The notes under the pieces were generated by a model that saw only the letters and a list, made by a program, of their open reading frames with translations, did not search any database and was not told where the DNA came from. DNA of 49,116 bases from Actinomycetes bacterium. Lineage in GTDB: Bacteria; Actinomycetota; Acidimicrobiia; Acidimicrobiales; Bog-793. This document shows, piece after piece, positions 35,258 to 44,582 of the stretch (within the stretch, counting starts at the first letter, position 1; the number at the start of each line of letters is the position of its first letter). The DNA lies in the NCBI GenBank assembly GCA_021809425.1, contig JAKBAA010000016.1, positions 1 to 49,116 on the forward strand. The letters run 5' to 3'. The translations under genes were made by a program, and so were the position numbers.

Positions 35258-36181
35258 CTAGGACCCCGCCCCGGCGCGCCGGGCGGTCTCGAGCTCGGCG
35301 AGCACGGCCTTCGCCTGGTCCTCGAGGTCGGACGGCGCGTCGCCGAGCGGCAGGCGGCACTGACCGCCGGGAAGCCCCAGCACGCGCAGCATCGCCTTGG
35401 TCGGCACCGGGTTGGGGGCGGCGTCGGACGACAGGAAGGCGAAGCTCTGGAGCAGCCGGCGCTGGAGCGCCAGCGCCCCGGCGAGATCGCCGTCGAGGAA
35501 GGCCCGGATCATCGCCACCACCTCCGGCGCTGCCCAGTGCGAGATCACCGAGATCACCCCGATGGCGCCGACCGAGAGGAACGGCAGGGTGAGGGCGTCG
35601 TCGCCCGACCAGCACACGAAGTCGTCCGGGGCCGCTGCCAGCAGGCGCGCCGTCGCCGCGACGTCAGCCGCCGCGTCCTTCAGCCCGACGACGTTCTCGA
35701 CGCCCTCGGCGAGGCGCAGGACCGTCTCGGTGGCCAGCTTCCGGCCGGTGCGCACCGGGATGTCGTAGAGGACGACCGGCAGCTCGGTGGCGGCCGCCAC
35801 CGCACGGAAGTGCGCCTCGAGGCCGGCCTGGGCCGGCCGGTTGTAGTACGGGACGACCGCCAGGATGCCGGCCACGCCGCACCCGGCGGCGGCCGCCGTC
35901 AGCTCGACCGAGTGGCGCGTGTCGTTGGACGTCGACCCGGCAAGCACCGGCACGTCGACGGCCCGGGCGACGCAACGCCACAGCTCGAGCCGCTCGCGGT
36001 CGTCCAGCACCGACGCCTCGCCGGTCGACCCGCTCACCACCAGCCCCTCGTTGCCCTCGGCCACGAGGGCGGCGGCGAGCGCTTCGGCCCCCGCGAGGTC
36101 GAGGGCGCCATCGGGGTCGAACGGGGTCGCCATGGCGACGATCACCCGTCCGAGGCGTGCTCCTGCTGGCTCGCGCGTCAC
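35258..36181 (-). CDS. dapA: 4-hydroxy-tetrahydrodipicolinate synthase
   Basis: Condenses pyruvate with aspartate semialdehyde, the first committed step to lysine and diaminopimelate. The 307-residue TIM barrel has ATPFDPDGALD, the pyruvate-binding loop VVSGSTGEAS (GSTGE where most members have GTTGE, a conservative Thr-to-Ser change at a catalytic-triad position), VPYYNRP, the Tyr of LYDIPVRTGR, and the Schiff-base Lys in VVGLKDAAAD. The start is GTG 36181, exactly 6 nt after a TAACCT box that overlaps the dapB TAA stop, so dapA may have a private leaderless promoter even though dapB is just upstream. Confidence 0.94.
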   Translation of the reverse strand: MTREPAGARLGRVIVAMATPFDPDGALDLAGAEALAAALVAEGNEGLVVSGSTGEASVLDDRERLELWRCVARAVDVPVLAGSTSNDTRHSVELTAAAAGCGVAGILAVVPYYNRPAQAGLEAHFRAVAAATELPVVLYDIPVRTGRKLATETVLRLAEGVENVVGLKDAAADVAATARLLAAAPDDFVCWSGDDALTLPFLSVGAIGVISVISHWAAPEVVAMIRAFLDGDLAGALALQRRLLQSFAFLSSDAAPNPVPTKAMLRVLGLPGGQCRLPLGDAPSDLEDQAKAVLAELETARRAGAGS

Positions 36182-36193
36182 CCGACGAGGTTA
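36182..36193 (-). promoter_or_regulatory. Leaderless dapA promoter built on the dapB stop codon
   Basis: On the minus strand TAACCT (36193-36188) begins with the TAA stop of dapB and is followed by CGTCGG and GTG 36181. Spacing and hexamer match the other leaderless promoters of this window. Confidence 0.5.
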
Positions 36194-37003
36194 CCGCCGC
36201 AGCAGGGGGTCGAGGCCCAGGGTGAGCCCGGGGAGCTCGGGTACGCGCCGCACGGCGAGCAGCACGCCGGGCATGAACGAGCTGCGGTCGTAGGAGTCCT
36301 GGCGGATCGTGAGCGTCTGGCCGGGCGCCCCGAGGAGGACCTCCTCGTGGGCGACCAGGCCAGGCAGGCGGACGGCGTGCACCCGGACGCCGCCGGGCAC
36401 CTCGCCACCACGCGATCCCGGGAGCGACTCGACCTCGGTCGGGTCGGGGTGCAGCGGCCCGGCGCCGGCGGCGGCGCGCGCCGCCACGATGCGCCGCGCC
36501 GTCTCGAGGGCCGTCCCGGACGGGGCGTCCCGCTTGCGGTCGTGGTGCAGCTCGACCACCTCGATCCCGTCGAAGAACGGGGCGGCCTCCTCGGCGAGAC
36601 GCATCAGCAGGACCGCCGAGATGGCGAAGTTTGCAGCCACCACGGCGTTCGGCGCCGCCTCCGGGGCGAACACCGCGGCGAGACGGTCGAGGGCGGCCCC
36701 CTCGAAGCCGGTCGTGCCGGACACGGCGTGGATCCCGGCGGTGGCGCACCAGGCGAGGGTGGTGGCCGCCACCTCAGGGGTGGTGAAGTCGACGAGCACC
36801 TCGGCGCCCGCGGCGGCCACCGCCCCGAGCGTGTCGGCGACGACGAGCCGCCGGCCGACACCGGCGACGAGCTCGTCGAGCGGCCGTCCGGCGCCGCGCC
36901 GCCCGACGGCGGCGACGAGCTCGAGATCCTCGGCTGCCTCGACGGCCCGGCACACCTCCGCTCCCATCCGGCCGGTCGCACCGGCCACCGCCACCTTGCG
37001 CAC
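36191..37003 (-). CDS. dapB: 4-hydroxy-tetrahydrodipicolinate reductase
   Basis: Reduces the DapA product with NAD(P)H in the lysine/diaminopimelate pathway. The 270-residue product starts with KVAVAGATGRMGAEV (dinucleotide-binding loop) and has LVDFTTPEV, SGTTGF, ANFAISAVLLM and the substrate signature ELHHDRKRDAPSGTAL. The start is GTG 37003, placed 6 nt after TACCGT. The start region is divergent from the ABC-F gene; the two -10 boxes are 13 bp apart. Confidence 0.95.
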   Translation of the reverse strand: MRKVAVAGATGRMGAEVCRAVEAAEDLELVAAVGRRGAGRPLDELVAGVGRRLVVADTLGAVAAAGAEVLVDFTTPEVAATTLAWCATAGIHAVSGTTGFEGAALDRLAAVFAPEAAPNAVVAANFAISAVLLMRLAEEAAPFFDGIEVVELHHDRKRDAPSGTALETARRIVAARAAAGAGPLHPDPTEVESLPGSRGGEVPGGVRVHAVRLPGLVAHEEVLLGAPGQTLTIRQDSYDRSSFMPGVLLAVRRVPELPGLTLGLDPLLRR

Positions 37004-37015
37004 CGGGCGACGGTA
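37004..37015 (-). promoter_or_regulatory. Leaderless dapB promoter
   Basis: Minus-strand TACCGT (37015-37010), then CGCCCG, then GTG 37003. It lies back-to-back with the plus-strand TAGGGT at 37029-37034. Confidence 0.5.
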
Positions 37016-37028
37016 ACCGAGAACCCGA

Positions 37029-37049
37029 TAGGGTGCCGGCGTGCGCTGA
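37029..37049 (+). promoter_or_regulatory. Promoter of the ABC-F gene with a start-Arg-stop mini-ORF at the predicted 5' end
   Basis: TAGGGT (37029-37034) is followed by 6 nt and GTG-CGC-TGA (37041-37049). With the leaderless geometry used elsewhere here, the mRNA would begin with a two-codon reading frame, 43 nt ahead of the real ATG at 37093. Confidence 0.4.
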
Positions 37050-37092
37050 GCCCCGAGCCCGTCGTCCATCCCCAGGTCTCGAAGGATCGCCC

Positions 37093-38745
<1,653 letters not shown>

Positions 38746-38808
38746 GCGGTCGCCCCCCGTCCGGTGTCGAGGGCCGAACGACCCCCTGCATTAGGGTCCT
38801 TGTACCTT

Positions 38809-38847
38809 TTGCGTCGCGCTTGACGTTGTGTAACCTACTTACCAACG
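38809..38847 (+). promoter_or_regulatory. ligAB promoter with overlapping dyad operator
   Basis: TTGCGT (38809-38814) and TAACCT (38831-38836), 16 bp apart, form a plausible promoter. Overlapping it is a dyad: CGTTG (38824-38828) and GTAA (38830-38833) on the left, TTAC (38839-38842) and CAACG (38843-38847) on the right, symmetric except for one extra base on the left. This is the size of a TetR/GntR/MarR-type operator; no regulator gene is adjacent. Confidence 0.5.
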
Positions 38848-38897
38848 ACCTGGGCAGGGCGCCCGCGGCGGACACGCCGCCCGAGGGGAGGAGCGCG

Positions 38898-39251
38898 ATG
38901 GGTACGGGGACGACGCGGCACGAGATCCCGGGGACGACGATCTTCGATGGCGCCGAGGCGCAAAAGGGCTACGCGCTGAACAAGATGTGCTTCTCGTTCA
39001 ACGACGGGACCAACCGGGCGGCATTCCTCGACGACGAAGAGGCCTACTGCCACCGCTACGGCCTGTCGGACGACCAGACGAAGGCGATCCGCGACCGCGA
39101 CGTCCTCCGCCTGCTCGAGCTCGGCGGCCACCCGTACTACCTGGCGAAGTTCGCCGGCATCTTCCGCCTGGACGTCCAGGACCTCGGCGCCCTCCAGACG
39201 GGGCTGTCGAAGGAGGAGTTCCAAGCCCGTCTCGTCGCCGCAGGGAGGTAG
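38898..39251 (+). CDS. ligA: Extradiol ring-cleavage dioxygenase, alpha (small) subunit, LigA type
   Basis: The 117-residue, all-helical small subunit of LigAB-type dioxygenases, which covers the active site of the beta subunit. It shows KGYALNKMCFSFNDGTNRAAF, the hallmark of protocatechuate 4,5-dioxygenase alpha chains, then DEEAYCHRYGLSDDQ and GGHPYYLAKFAGIF. The start is ATG 38898 with GGGGAGGAG 5 nt upstream; the frame is open upstream but that part has no family similarity. ligB starts 4 nt after the stop. LigA/LigB are used as family names; the true substrate is unproven. Confidence 0.88.
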   Translation: MGTGTTRHEIPGTTIFDGAEAQKGYALNKMCFSFNDGTNRAAFLDDEEAYCHRYGLSDDQTKAIRDRDVLRLLELGGHPYYLAKFAGIFRLDVQDLGALQTGLSKEEFQARLVAAGR

Positions 39252-39255
39252 GTCG

Positions 39256-40107
39256 ATGGCCCGCATCGTCGGCAGCATCATGTCCACCCACGTCCCGTCG
39301 ATCGCCGGGGCCATGAGCCGGCACGCCGAGGGCGAGCCGTACTGGAAGCCGTTCTTCGACGGCTACGAGCCGGTGCGCGCCTGGCTCGACGAGGTGCGCC
39401 CCGACGTCGCCGTCGTGGTCCACAACGACCACGGCCTCAACTTCTTCCTCGACAAGATGCCCACGTTCGCCGTCGGCTGCGCACCGCAGTACCTGCACGC
39501 CGACGAGGGCTGGGGGATCCCCGAGGTGGAGCCCTTCCCGGGCGACCCGCAGCTGTCGTGGCACCTCGTCGAGTCGCTCATCGGCGAGGAGTTCGACCTC
39601 ACGACCTGCCAGGAGATGCTGGTCGACCATGCCGTGACCAACCCGATGCAGCTGTGCTGGCCAGACCCGGACGACCGGGCGGCCATCCGCATCGTCCCGG
39701 TGACGGTCAACACGGTCATGTTCCCCTACCCGTCGGCCAGGCGCTGCTATGCCCTCGGGGAGGCGATCGGCCGGGCGATCACGAGCTACGACGCCGAGGA
39801 GGACCTGAAGGTCGTCCTCATGGGCACCGGCGGCCTCTCCCACCAGCTCGAGGGCCGGCGGGCCGGGTTCATCAACAAGGAGTTCGACCTCCGCTTCCTC
39901 GAGAGCCTCACCGAGGAGCCGGCCTGGGCGACGCAGTACTCGGGCGAGGACCTCGTCCGCCTCACGGGCAGCCAGGGCGTCGAGCTGCTCATGTGGCTGA
40001 CCGCCCGCGCCGCCCTGCTCGGCGGCGCCCGCAAGGTCACGTCCAACTACCACATCCCGATCTCCAACACGGCGGCTGGGACCGTCGTGCTGGAGCCCGC
40101 TGCCTGA
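39256..40107 (+). CDS. ligB: Extradiol ring-cleavage dioxygenase, beta (catalytic) subunit, LigB type
   Basis: Non-haem Fe(II) enzyme of the class III extradiol family; protocatechuate 4,5-dioxygenase is the closest by recall. The 283-residue product has His12 (IMSTHVPSI) and the second His in VVVHNDHGLNFF as iron ligands, the catalytic acid/base His in MGTGGLSHQLEGRRAGFINK, and FDLRFLESL, SQGVELLMWL and the C-terminal YHIPISNTAAG. Product and substrate could equally be a gallate or methylgallate analogue. SD GGGAGG lies 7 nt before ATG 39256. No hydratase, aldolase or semialdehyde dehydrogenase of the meta pathway is present here, so the ring-opened product must be handled elsewhere. Confidence 0.88.
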   Translation: MARIVGSIMSTHVPSIAGAMSRHAEGEPYWKPFFDGYEPVRAWLDEVRPDVAVVVHNDHGLNFFLDKMPTFAVGCAPQYLHADEGWGIPEVEPFPGDPQLSWHLVESLIGEEFDLTTCQEMLVDHAVTNPMQLCWPDPDDRAAIRIVPVTVNTVMFPYPSARRCYALGEAIGRAITSYDAEEDLKVVLMGTGGLSHQLEGRRAGFINKEFDLRFLESLTEEPAWATQYSGEDLVRLTGSQGVELLMWLTARAALLGGARKVTSNYHIPISNTAAGTVVLEPAA

Positions 40108-40133
40108 CCGCCCCCCGGTCCGGCAGCGCCGGC

Positions 40134-40208
40134 GCCCGCCACCTGCCCTGGCGGGCCTCGCCGCCCCCCGGTCGACTGCGCCCCCCGACGCGGCCGGCCG
40201 GGGGGCGG
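40134..40208. terminator. Two stem-loops between convergent ligB and the M16 gene
   Basis: GCCCGCC/GGCGGGC (40134-40140/40150-40156) and a perfect 11-bp pair CCGCCCCCCGG/CCGGGGGGCGG (40161-40171/40198-40208). They fill most of the 149-bp gap and probably terminate from both sides. Confidence 0.55.
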
Positions 40209-40256
40209 CCCTCTCTCTGCGGCCCCGGCGAGCGGGTGCTGGCGACGCCCGCCCGC

Positions 40257-41501
40257 CTAGACCAGCTCGCCCAGCTCCCCCTCGTCGAACGGCCCGACCG
40301 CCGCCAGCACCCGCTCGCCGGCCAGCAGCTGGCCGGCGATCCCGGCGATCTCGTCCCGGGTCACCGCCTCGATGCGGGTCAGGATCTCGTCCGCCTCGAG
40401 CACCTCGCCGTGCAGCAGCAGGCTGGCCCCGATCCGCGACATGCGCGAGCCGGAGTCCTCGAGCCCGAGCAGCGTGTCGGCGCGCAGGCTCCCCTTGGCC
40501 ACGTCGAGCTCGGCCTTCGTGACCCCCTCGGCAGCGAGGGCGTCGAGCTCGGCGAGCACGAGGTCGAGCACCTGGCGGCTGTGCTCCGGCGCCGTGCCGA
40601 CCGAGACGGCAAGCGCCCCGGCGTCGGCGAAGGCGATCCGGTCGGACACGATCGAGTAGGCGAGCCCGCGCTCCTCGCGGATCGTCTGGAACAGCCGCGA
40701 CGAGATGCCACCGCCGAGGGTGTGGTTGAGCAGCGACAGCGCGAACCGCTCCGGGGCGCGCCGGGCCGGGCCGCGCACGCCCACCACGAGGTGCGCCTGC
40801 TCGCTGTCACGCGTCGTCACGTCGAGCCGGCGCACCGACCCAGGGGGTGCCTCGCGCGCCGGCGGCCCGCCCGGCGAGCCGCCGTCGAAGGCCGCCTCGA
40901 GGGCGTCGACGAGGTACGGGCGGTCGAGCGCCCCGGCGGCCGCCACCACGATGTTGCCGGGCCGGTAGTGGTGCTCGAAGAACGACCGGATGTCGTCGAC
41001 CGACACTGCCGTGATGACCTCGGGCAGGCCGAGGACCTCTCGCCCGAGCGGGTGGCCCGGGAACATCGCCTCGGTGAACCGCTCCTGCACGACGTCGGAC
41101 GGCTCGTCGAGGTGCATCAGCACCTCCTCGAGGATCACCTGGCGCTCGGCGTCGACCTCGTCGGGGCGCAGCGCCGGGTCCCGCATGATGTCGGTCAGGA
41201 TCTCGACGCCGAGCGACAGGTCCTCGGCGAGGGTGCGCACGTAGAAGGTCGTGTACTCCTTCGTCGTGAAGGCGTTCATGTCGCCGCCGACCGCGTCGAT
41301 CGCCTCGGCGATCGAGCGAGCCGACCGTCCCGGCGTGCCCTTGAAGAGGAGGTGCTCCAGGAAGTGCGAGATGCCCGCCTGCTCCGGTGCCTCGTCGCGT
41401 GACCCGGTGCCCACCCAGAAGCCGAGGCACGCCGAACGGACCCCGTCCATCTCCTCGGTGACGAGACGGAGCCCGTTCGACAGCGTGGTCGTCTCGATCA
41501 C
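40257..41501 (-). CDS. M16-family zinc peptidase (PepR/processing-peptidase-like)
   Basis: The 414-residue product is a single-chain M16B peptidase with the inverted zinc motif HFLEH (GISHFLEHLLFKGT) followed about 75 residues later by the third ligand in LEEVLMHLDEP. The second half has GGGISSRLFQTIREERGLAYS, the Arg/Tyr motif of the substrate clamp. M16 peptidases degrade or process peptides in the cytosol. The start is GTG 41501 with GGGAGG 6 nt upstream. The gene lies 35 bp after pnp, a conserved neighbour in actinobacteria. Confidence 0.92.
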   Translation of the reverse strand: MIETTTLSNGLRLVTEEMDGVRSACLGFWVGTGSRDEAPEQAGISHFLEHLLFKGTPGRSARSIAEAIDAVGGDMNAFTTKEYTTFYVRTLAEDLSLGVEILTDIMRDPALRPDEVDAERQVILEEVLMHLDEPSDVVQERFTEAMFPGHPLGREVLGLPEVITAVSVDDIRSFFEHHYRPGNIVVAAAGALDRPYLVDALEAAFDGGSPGGPPAREAPPGSVRRLDVTTRDSEQAHLVVGVRGPARRAPERFALSLLNHTLGGGISSRLFQTIREERGLAYSIVSDRIAFADAGALAVSVGTAPEHSRQVLDLVLAELDALAAEGVTKAELDVAKGSLRADTLLGLEDSGSRMSRIGASLLLHGEVLEADEILTRIEAVTRDEIAGIAGQLLAGERVLAAVGPFDEGELGELV

Positions 41502-41536
41502 GCCCGCCCTCCCGGCGGGCGACCCGGCGCGGCCAC

Positions 41537-43957
41537 TCAGCGCCGCGGCCCGCTGCGCCGGCGCGGGCCTCGCTCGCTCCTCGCCGGAGCGGCGGCGGGA
41601 CGCTCGGCGTCGGCCGGGCCGAGGTCGCCGAAGTCACGCTCGAGCTCGGCGGCGAACTCGTCCTCGAACGACACCCGCTTCGGGCCGCCGGCGGCGCTGC
41701 GGCCGCCCTCGCCCGAGCGCTCGCGACCCTCGCGGCCACCGGCCTCGCCGCTCTCCCGGGCCGGGCTGCCGCCGCCGACCCGCTCGCCGCTCTCGTCGAC
41801 GAGCGACAACGAGATCTTGCCCTGCGGGTCGATGTCGTCGACGACCACCGACACCGGCTGGCCCAGCTCGAGGACGTCCTCGACCCGCTCGACCCGCTTG
41901 CCGCCACCGATCCGGGAGATGTGCAGCAGGCCGTCGCGCCCGGGAAGGATGTTGACGAAGGCGCCGAACTTGGTGATGTTGACCACCCGGCCCTCGTACA
42001 CCTTGCCGACCTCGGCGGTCGGCGGGTCGAGGATCAGCTCGATACGCCGGCGGGCCTCGAGCACGGCCGCCGACTCCTTGGCGCCGATCGTGACGCGACC
42101 GACCGTCCCGTCGTCGTCGACGGCGATGTCGGCACCGGTCTCCTGCTGCAGGGCGTTGATCACCTTGCCCTTCGGGCCGATCACCTCGCCGATCTTGTCG
42201 AGGGGGATCTCGAAGCTCACGATCTTCGGGGCGAACGACTTGACGTCGCTCGCCGGCTCGGCGATCGCCGCCTCCATCACGTCAAGGATGGCCTGGCGGG
42301 CGTCTCGGGCCTGGCGCAGCGCCTGGGCCAGGACGTCGGCCGGGAGGCCGTCGATCTTCGTGTCGAGCTGGAGGGCCGTCACCACGTCGCGGGTGCCGGC
42401 CACCTTGAAGTCCATGTCGCCGAAGGCGTCCTCGGCACCGAGGATGTCGGTCAGCGTCGTGTACTTGCCCTCGGCGTAGACGAGCCCCATGGCGATGCCA
42501 CCGACCGGTGCCTTGATCGGGACGCCGGCGTCCATGAGCGACAGCGACGAGCCGCACACCGACGCCATCGAGGTCGACCCGTTGGACGACAGCACGTCGG
42601 AGACGAGCCGCAGGGTGTACGGGAAGTCCCCCTCCGGCGGGATCACCGGGAGGAGGGCCCGCTCGGCGAGCAGGCCGTGGCCGATCTCCCGGCGCTTCGG
42701 GCCGCGCATGAAGCCGGTCTCACCGGTCGAGTACGGCGGGAAGTTGTAGTGGTGCAGGTACCGCTTGGTCGTGTCCGGGCTGATCGTGTCGAGCAGCTGG
42801 TTCATCCGCGGCATGCCGAGCGTCGTGGCGTTGAGCACCTGGGTGTCGCCCCGCTGGAACAGCGCCGAGCCGTGCGCCGTGGGCAGCAGGCCCACCTCGG
42901 CCGACAGCGGCCGGATGTCGGCCGGGCCGCGGCCGTCGATGCGCACGCCCTCTTCGACGATCCGCCGGCGGACGAGCTTCTTCGTGTACGCCCGCACCGC
43001 CGCCCGGATCTCGCGCTCACGCCCGTCGAGCTCGCCAGCGAGCGCCGCCAGCACCTCGTCGGTGGCGGCTGCGAGGGCGGCGTCGCGCTCGGCCTTCGCC
43101 GTCAGGGCGTTCGCCTTGCCGATCGCCTCGCCGCCGACGGCGGCGACCCGCTCGAACACGTCGTCGCCGTAGTCGACGAACAGCTCGTAGGCGATCGTCG
43201 GCTTGGCCCCCGCCTGCTCGACGAGGCGGCGCTGCAGCTCGATCGACTCGCGGATCCACGTCTTCGCCGCCTCGAGCCCGCCGGCGATCACCTCCTCGGT
43301 GACCTTCGGGGCGCCTTCGGCGAAGTACTCGAACGCGCGCTCGGTCCCACCGGCCTCGACCATCATGATGGCGATGTCGGCGTCCGGACCCTCCGAGAGG
43401 GCCCGCCCGGCGACGACGAGCTCGAAGGTCGAGGCGTCGCCCTCCTCGTAGGTGGGGTGGGCGAGCCACGTGCCGTCGGTGGTGTACGCGACGCGCACCG
43501 CCCCGATCGGGCCCTCGAAGGGGATGCCCGACAGCATGAGGGCGGCCGACGCGCCGTTGATCGCCACCACGTCGTGCGGGTTCTCCTGGTCGGCGGCAAG
43601 CACCGTGCCGACGACGTGCACCTCGTTGCGGAACCCCTCCGGGAAGGACGGCCGCAGCGGGCGGTCGATGAGGCGGGCGGTCAGCGTCGCCTGGTCCGTC
43701 GCCCGACCCTCACGGCGGAAGAAGGCACCCGGGATCTTCCCGGCGGCGTACATCCGCTCCTCGATGTCGACCGTCAGGGGGAAGAAGTCCTGGCCGTCGC
43801 GTACGCGGCGGTTGGCCGTCGCGGTGACGAGGACCATGGTGTCGCCGATCCGGGCGACAACCGCCCCGTCGGCCTGTCCTGCAAGCTTGCCCGTCTCGAA
43901 ACGGAGCGTGCGGTCGGTCCCACTGACGGGTCCCGACACGGTGATGGCCTCAGCCAA
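41537..43957 (-). CDS. pnp: Polyribonucleotide nucleotidyltransferase (PNPase)
   Basis: Phosphorolytic 3'-5' exoribonuclease. The 806-residue product has two RNase PH domains (about 10-145 and 330-550; FFPLTVDIEERMYAAGKIPG and SSNGSTSMASVCGSSLSLMDAG), a KH domain (IPLDKIGEVIGPKGKVI) and an S1 domain (EGRVVNITKFGAFVNILPG), then a long Gly/Arg/Glu-rich tail. The start is TTG 43957: GAGGAGG lies 4 nt upstream and the protein begins at the expected place. The length exceeds E. coli Pnp by ~95 residues because of the linker and tail. It follows rpsO, separated by two strong hairpins. Confidence 0.95.
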   Translation of the reverse strand: MAEAITVSGPVSGTDRTLRFETGKLAGQADGAVVARIGDTMVLVTATANRRVRDGQDFFPLTVDIEERMYAAGKIPGAFFRREGRATDQATLTARLIDRPLRPSFPEGFRNEVHVVGTVLAADQENPHDVVAINGASAALMLSGIPFEGPIGAVRVAYTTDGTWLAHPTYEEGDASTFELVVAGRALSEGPDADIAIMMVEAGGTERAFEYFAEGAPKVTEEVIAGGLEAAKTWIRESIELQRRLVEQAGAKPTIAYELFVDYGDDVFERVAAVGGEAIGKANALTAKAERDAALAAATDEVLAALAGELDGREREIRAAVRAYTKKLVRRRIVEEGVRIDGRGPADIRPLSAEVGLLPTAHGSALFQRGDTQVLNATTLGMPRMNQLLDTISPDTTKRYLHHYNFPPYSTGETGFMRGPKRREIGHGLLAERALLPVIPPEGDFPYTLRLVSDVLSSNGSTSMASVCGSSLSLMDAGVPIKAPVGGIAMGLVYAEGKYTTLTDILGAEDAFGDMDFKVAGTRDVVTALQLDTKIDGLPADVLAQALRQARDARQAILDVMEAAIAEPASDVKSFAPKIVSFEIPLDKIGEVIGPKGKVINALQQETGADIAVDDDGTVGRVTIGAKESAAVLEARRRIELILDPPTAEVGKVYEGRVVNITKFGAFVNILPGRDGLLHISRIGGGKRVERVEDVLELGQPVSVVVDDIDPQGKISLSLVDESGERVGGGSPARESGEAGGREGRERSGEGGRSAAGGPKRVSFEDEFAAELERDFGDLGPADAERPAAAPARSERGPRRRSGPRR

Positions 43958-44121
43958 CGTGCCTCCTCAGGCTCGAGGCACCCGGCAGGCCAGTTCCCAG
44001 TCGTCGGGCTCCCGGACCACCGGAGCGCCTCGCCGGGGACCCGGCGACTGGCAGCTGGCGGCTGTGGGTGCCGGTGTGTGTGACGGTGCCGCCGGGCTCC
44101 CGGCCGCACCGCGTGGATGGC

Positions 44122-44163
44122 GCCGGCCACACGGCCGGCACGTCGCCCGCCGGGTCGGCGGGC
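44122..44163 (-). terminator. Two adjacent hairpins between rpsO and pnp
   Basis: GCCCGCCG/CGGCGGGC (44145-44152/44156-44163, 3-nt loop) starts 6 nt after the rpsO stop. GCCGGCC/GGCCGGC (44122-44128/44133-44139, 4-nt loop) follows. Both stems are perfect. This is the place of the partial terminator and RNase-processing hairpin of the E. coli rpsO-pnp operon; the same role is likely here. Confidence 0.55.
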
Positions 44164-44169
44164 CGTCGA

Positions 44170-44427
44170 TCAGCGGCGGATGCCGAGCCTCGCGATGAGG
44201 TTCCGATAGCGCTCGACGTCGTTCTTGCGGACGTAGTCGAGCAGGCGACGACGGTGACCGATGAGCTTCATGAGCCCGCGGCGAGTGTGGTGGTCGCCTT
44301 GGTGGGCCCTCAGGTGCTCGGTGAGGTGGTTGATCCGCTCCGTGAGGATGGCAACCTGGACCTCCGGCGAGCCGGTGTCCGTCTCGTGGAGCCGGTACTG
44401 GGCGATCGTCGCCGTCTTGTCGGGCAT
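44170..44427 (-). CDS. rpsO: 30S ribosomal protein S15
   Basis: Primary 16S rRNA-binding protein of the platform. The sequence contains the S15 core [30 protein letters not shown] (in parts), [22 protein letters not shown] and [14 protein letters not shown] at the end. ATG 44427 gives 85 residues ([13 protein letters not shown]); ATG 44454 would give 94. Family length is about 89, so both are possible. I prefer 44427 because the N-terminal helix aligns from there. Promoter and leader hairpin lie upstream. Confidence 0.94.
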   Translation of the reverse strand: MPDKTATIAQYRLHETDTGSPEVQVAILTERINHLTEHLRAHQGDHHTRRGLMKLIGHRRRLLDYVRKNDVERYRNLIARLGIRR

Positions 44428-44478
44428 GCGGGACGCAGACCTTCGCTTCGTCATGCACCGCCCGCCGGGCGCCGGAGG

Positions 44479-44577
44479 CCGGTGCGTGCACCGGAGCCGC
44501 GCTCCCCGCTGGCGATGTGCGGGTCCGGTTCGGCGGATGCCGCGACCGGGCCGGCCGTGGCCGACTCGGTCAGGATA
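44479..44577 (-). promoter_or_regulatory. rpsO promoter and leader hairpin
   Basis: Minus-strand TATCCT (44577-44572), just after the priA stop, is a good -10 box. The resulting leader of roughly 140 nt contains the hairpin CCGGTG-CACG-CACCGG (44494-44479). S15 leaders bind S15 for autoregulation in several bacterial groups, and this hairpin is in a suitable place; the link is inference. Confidence 0.4.
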
Positions 44578-44582
44578 GCAGC

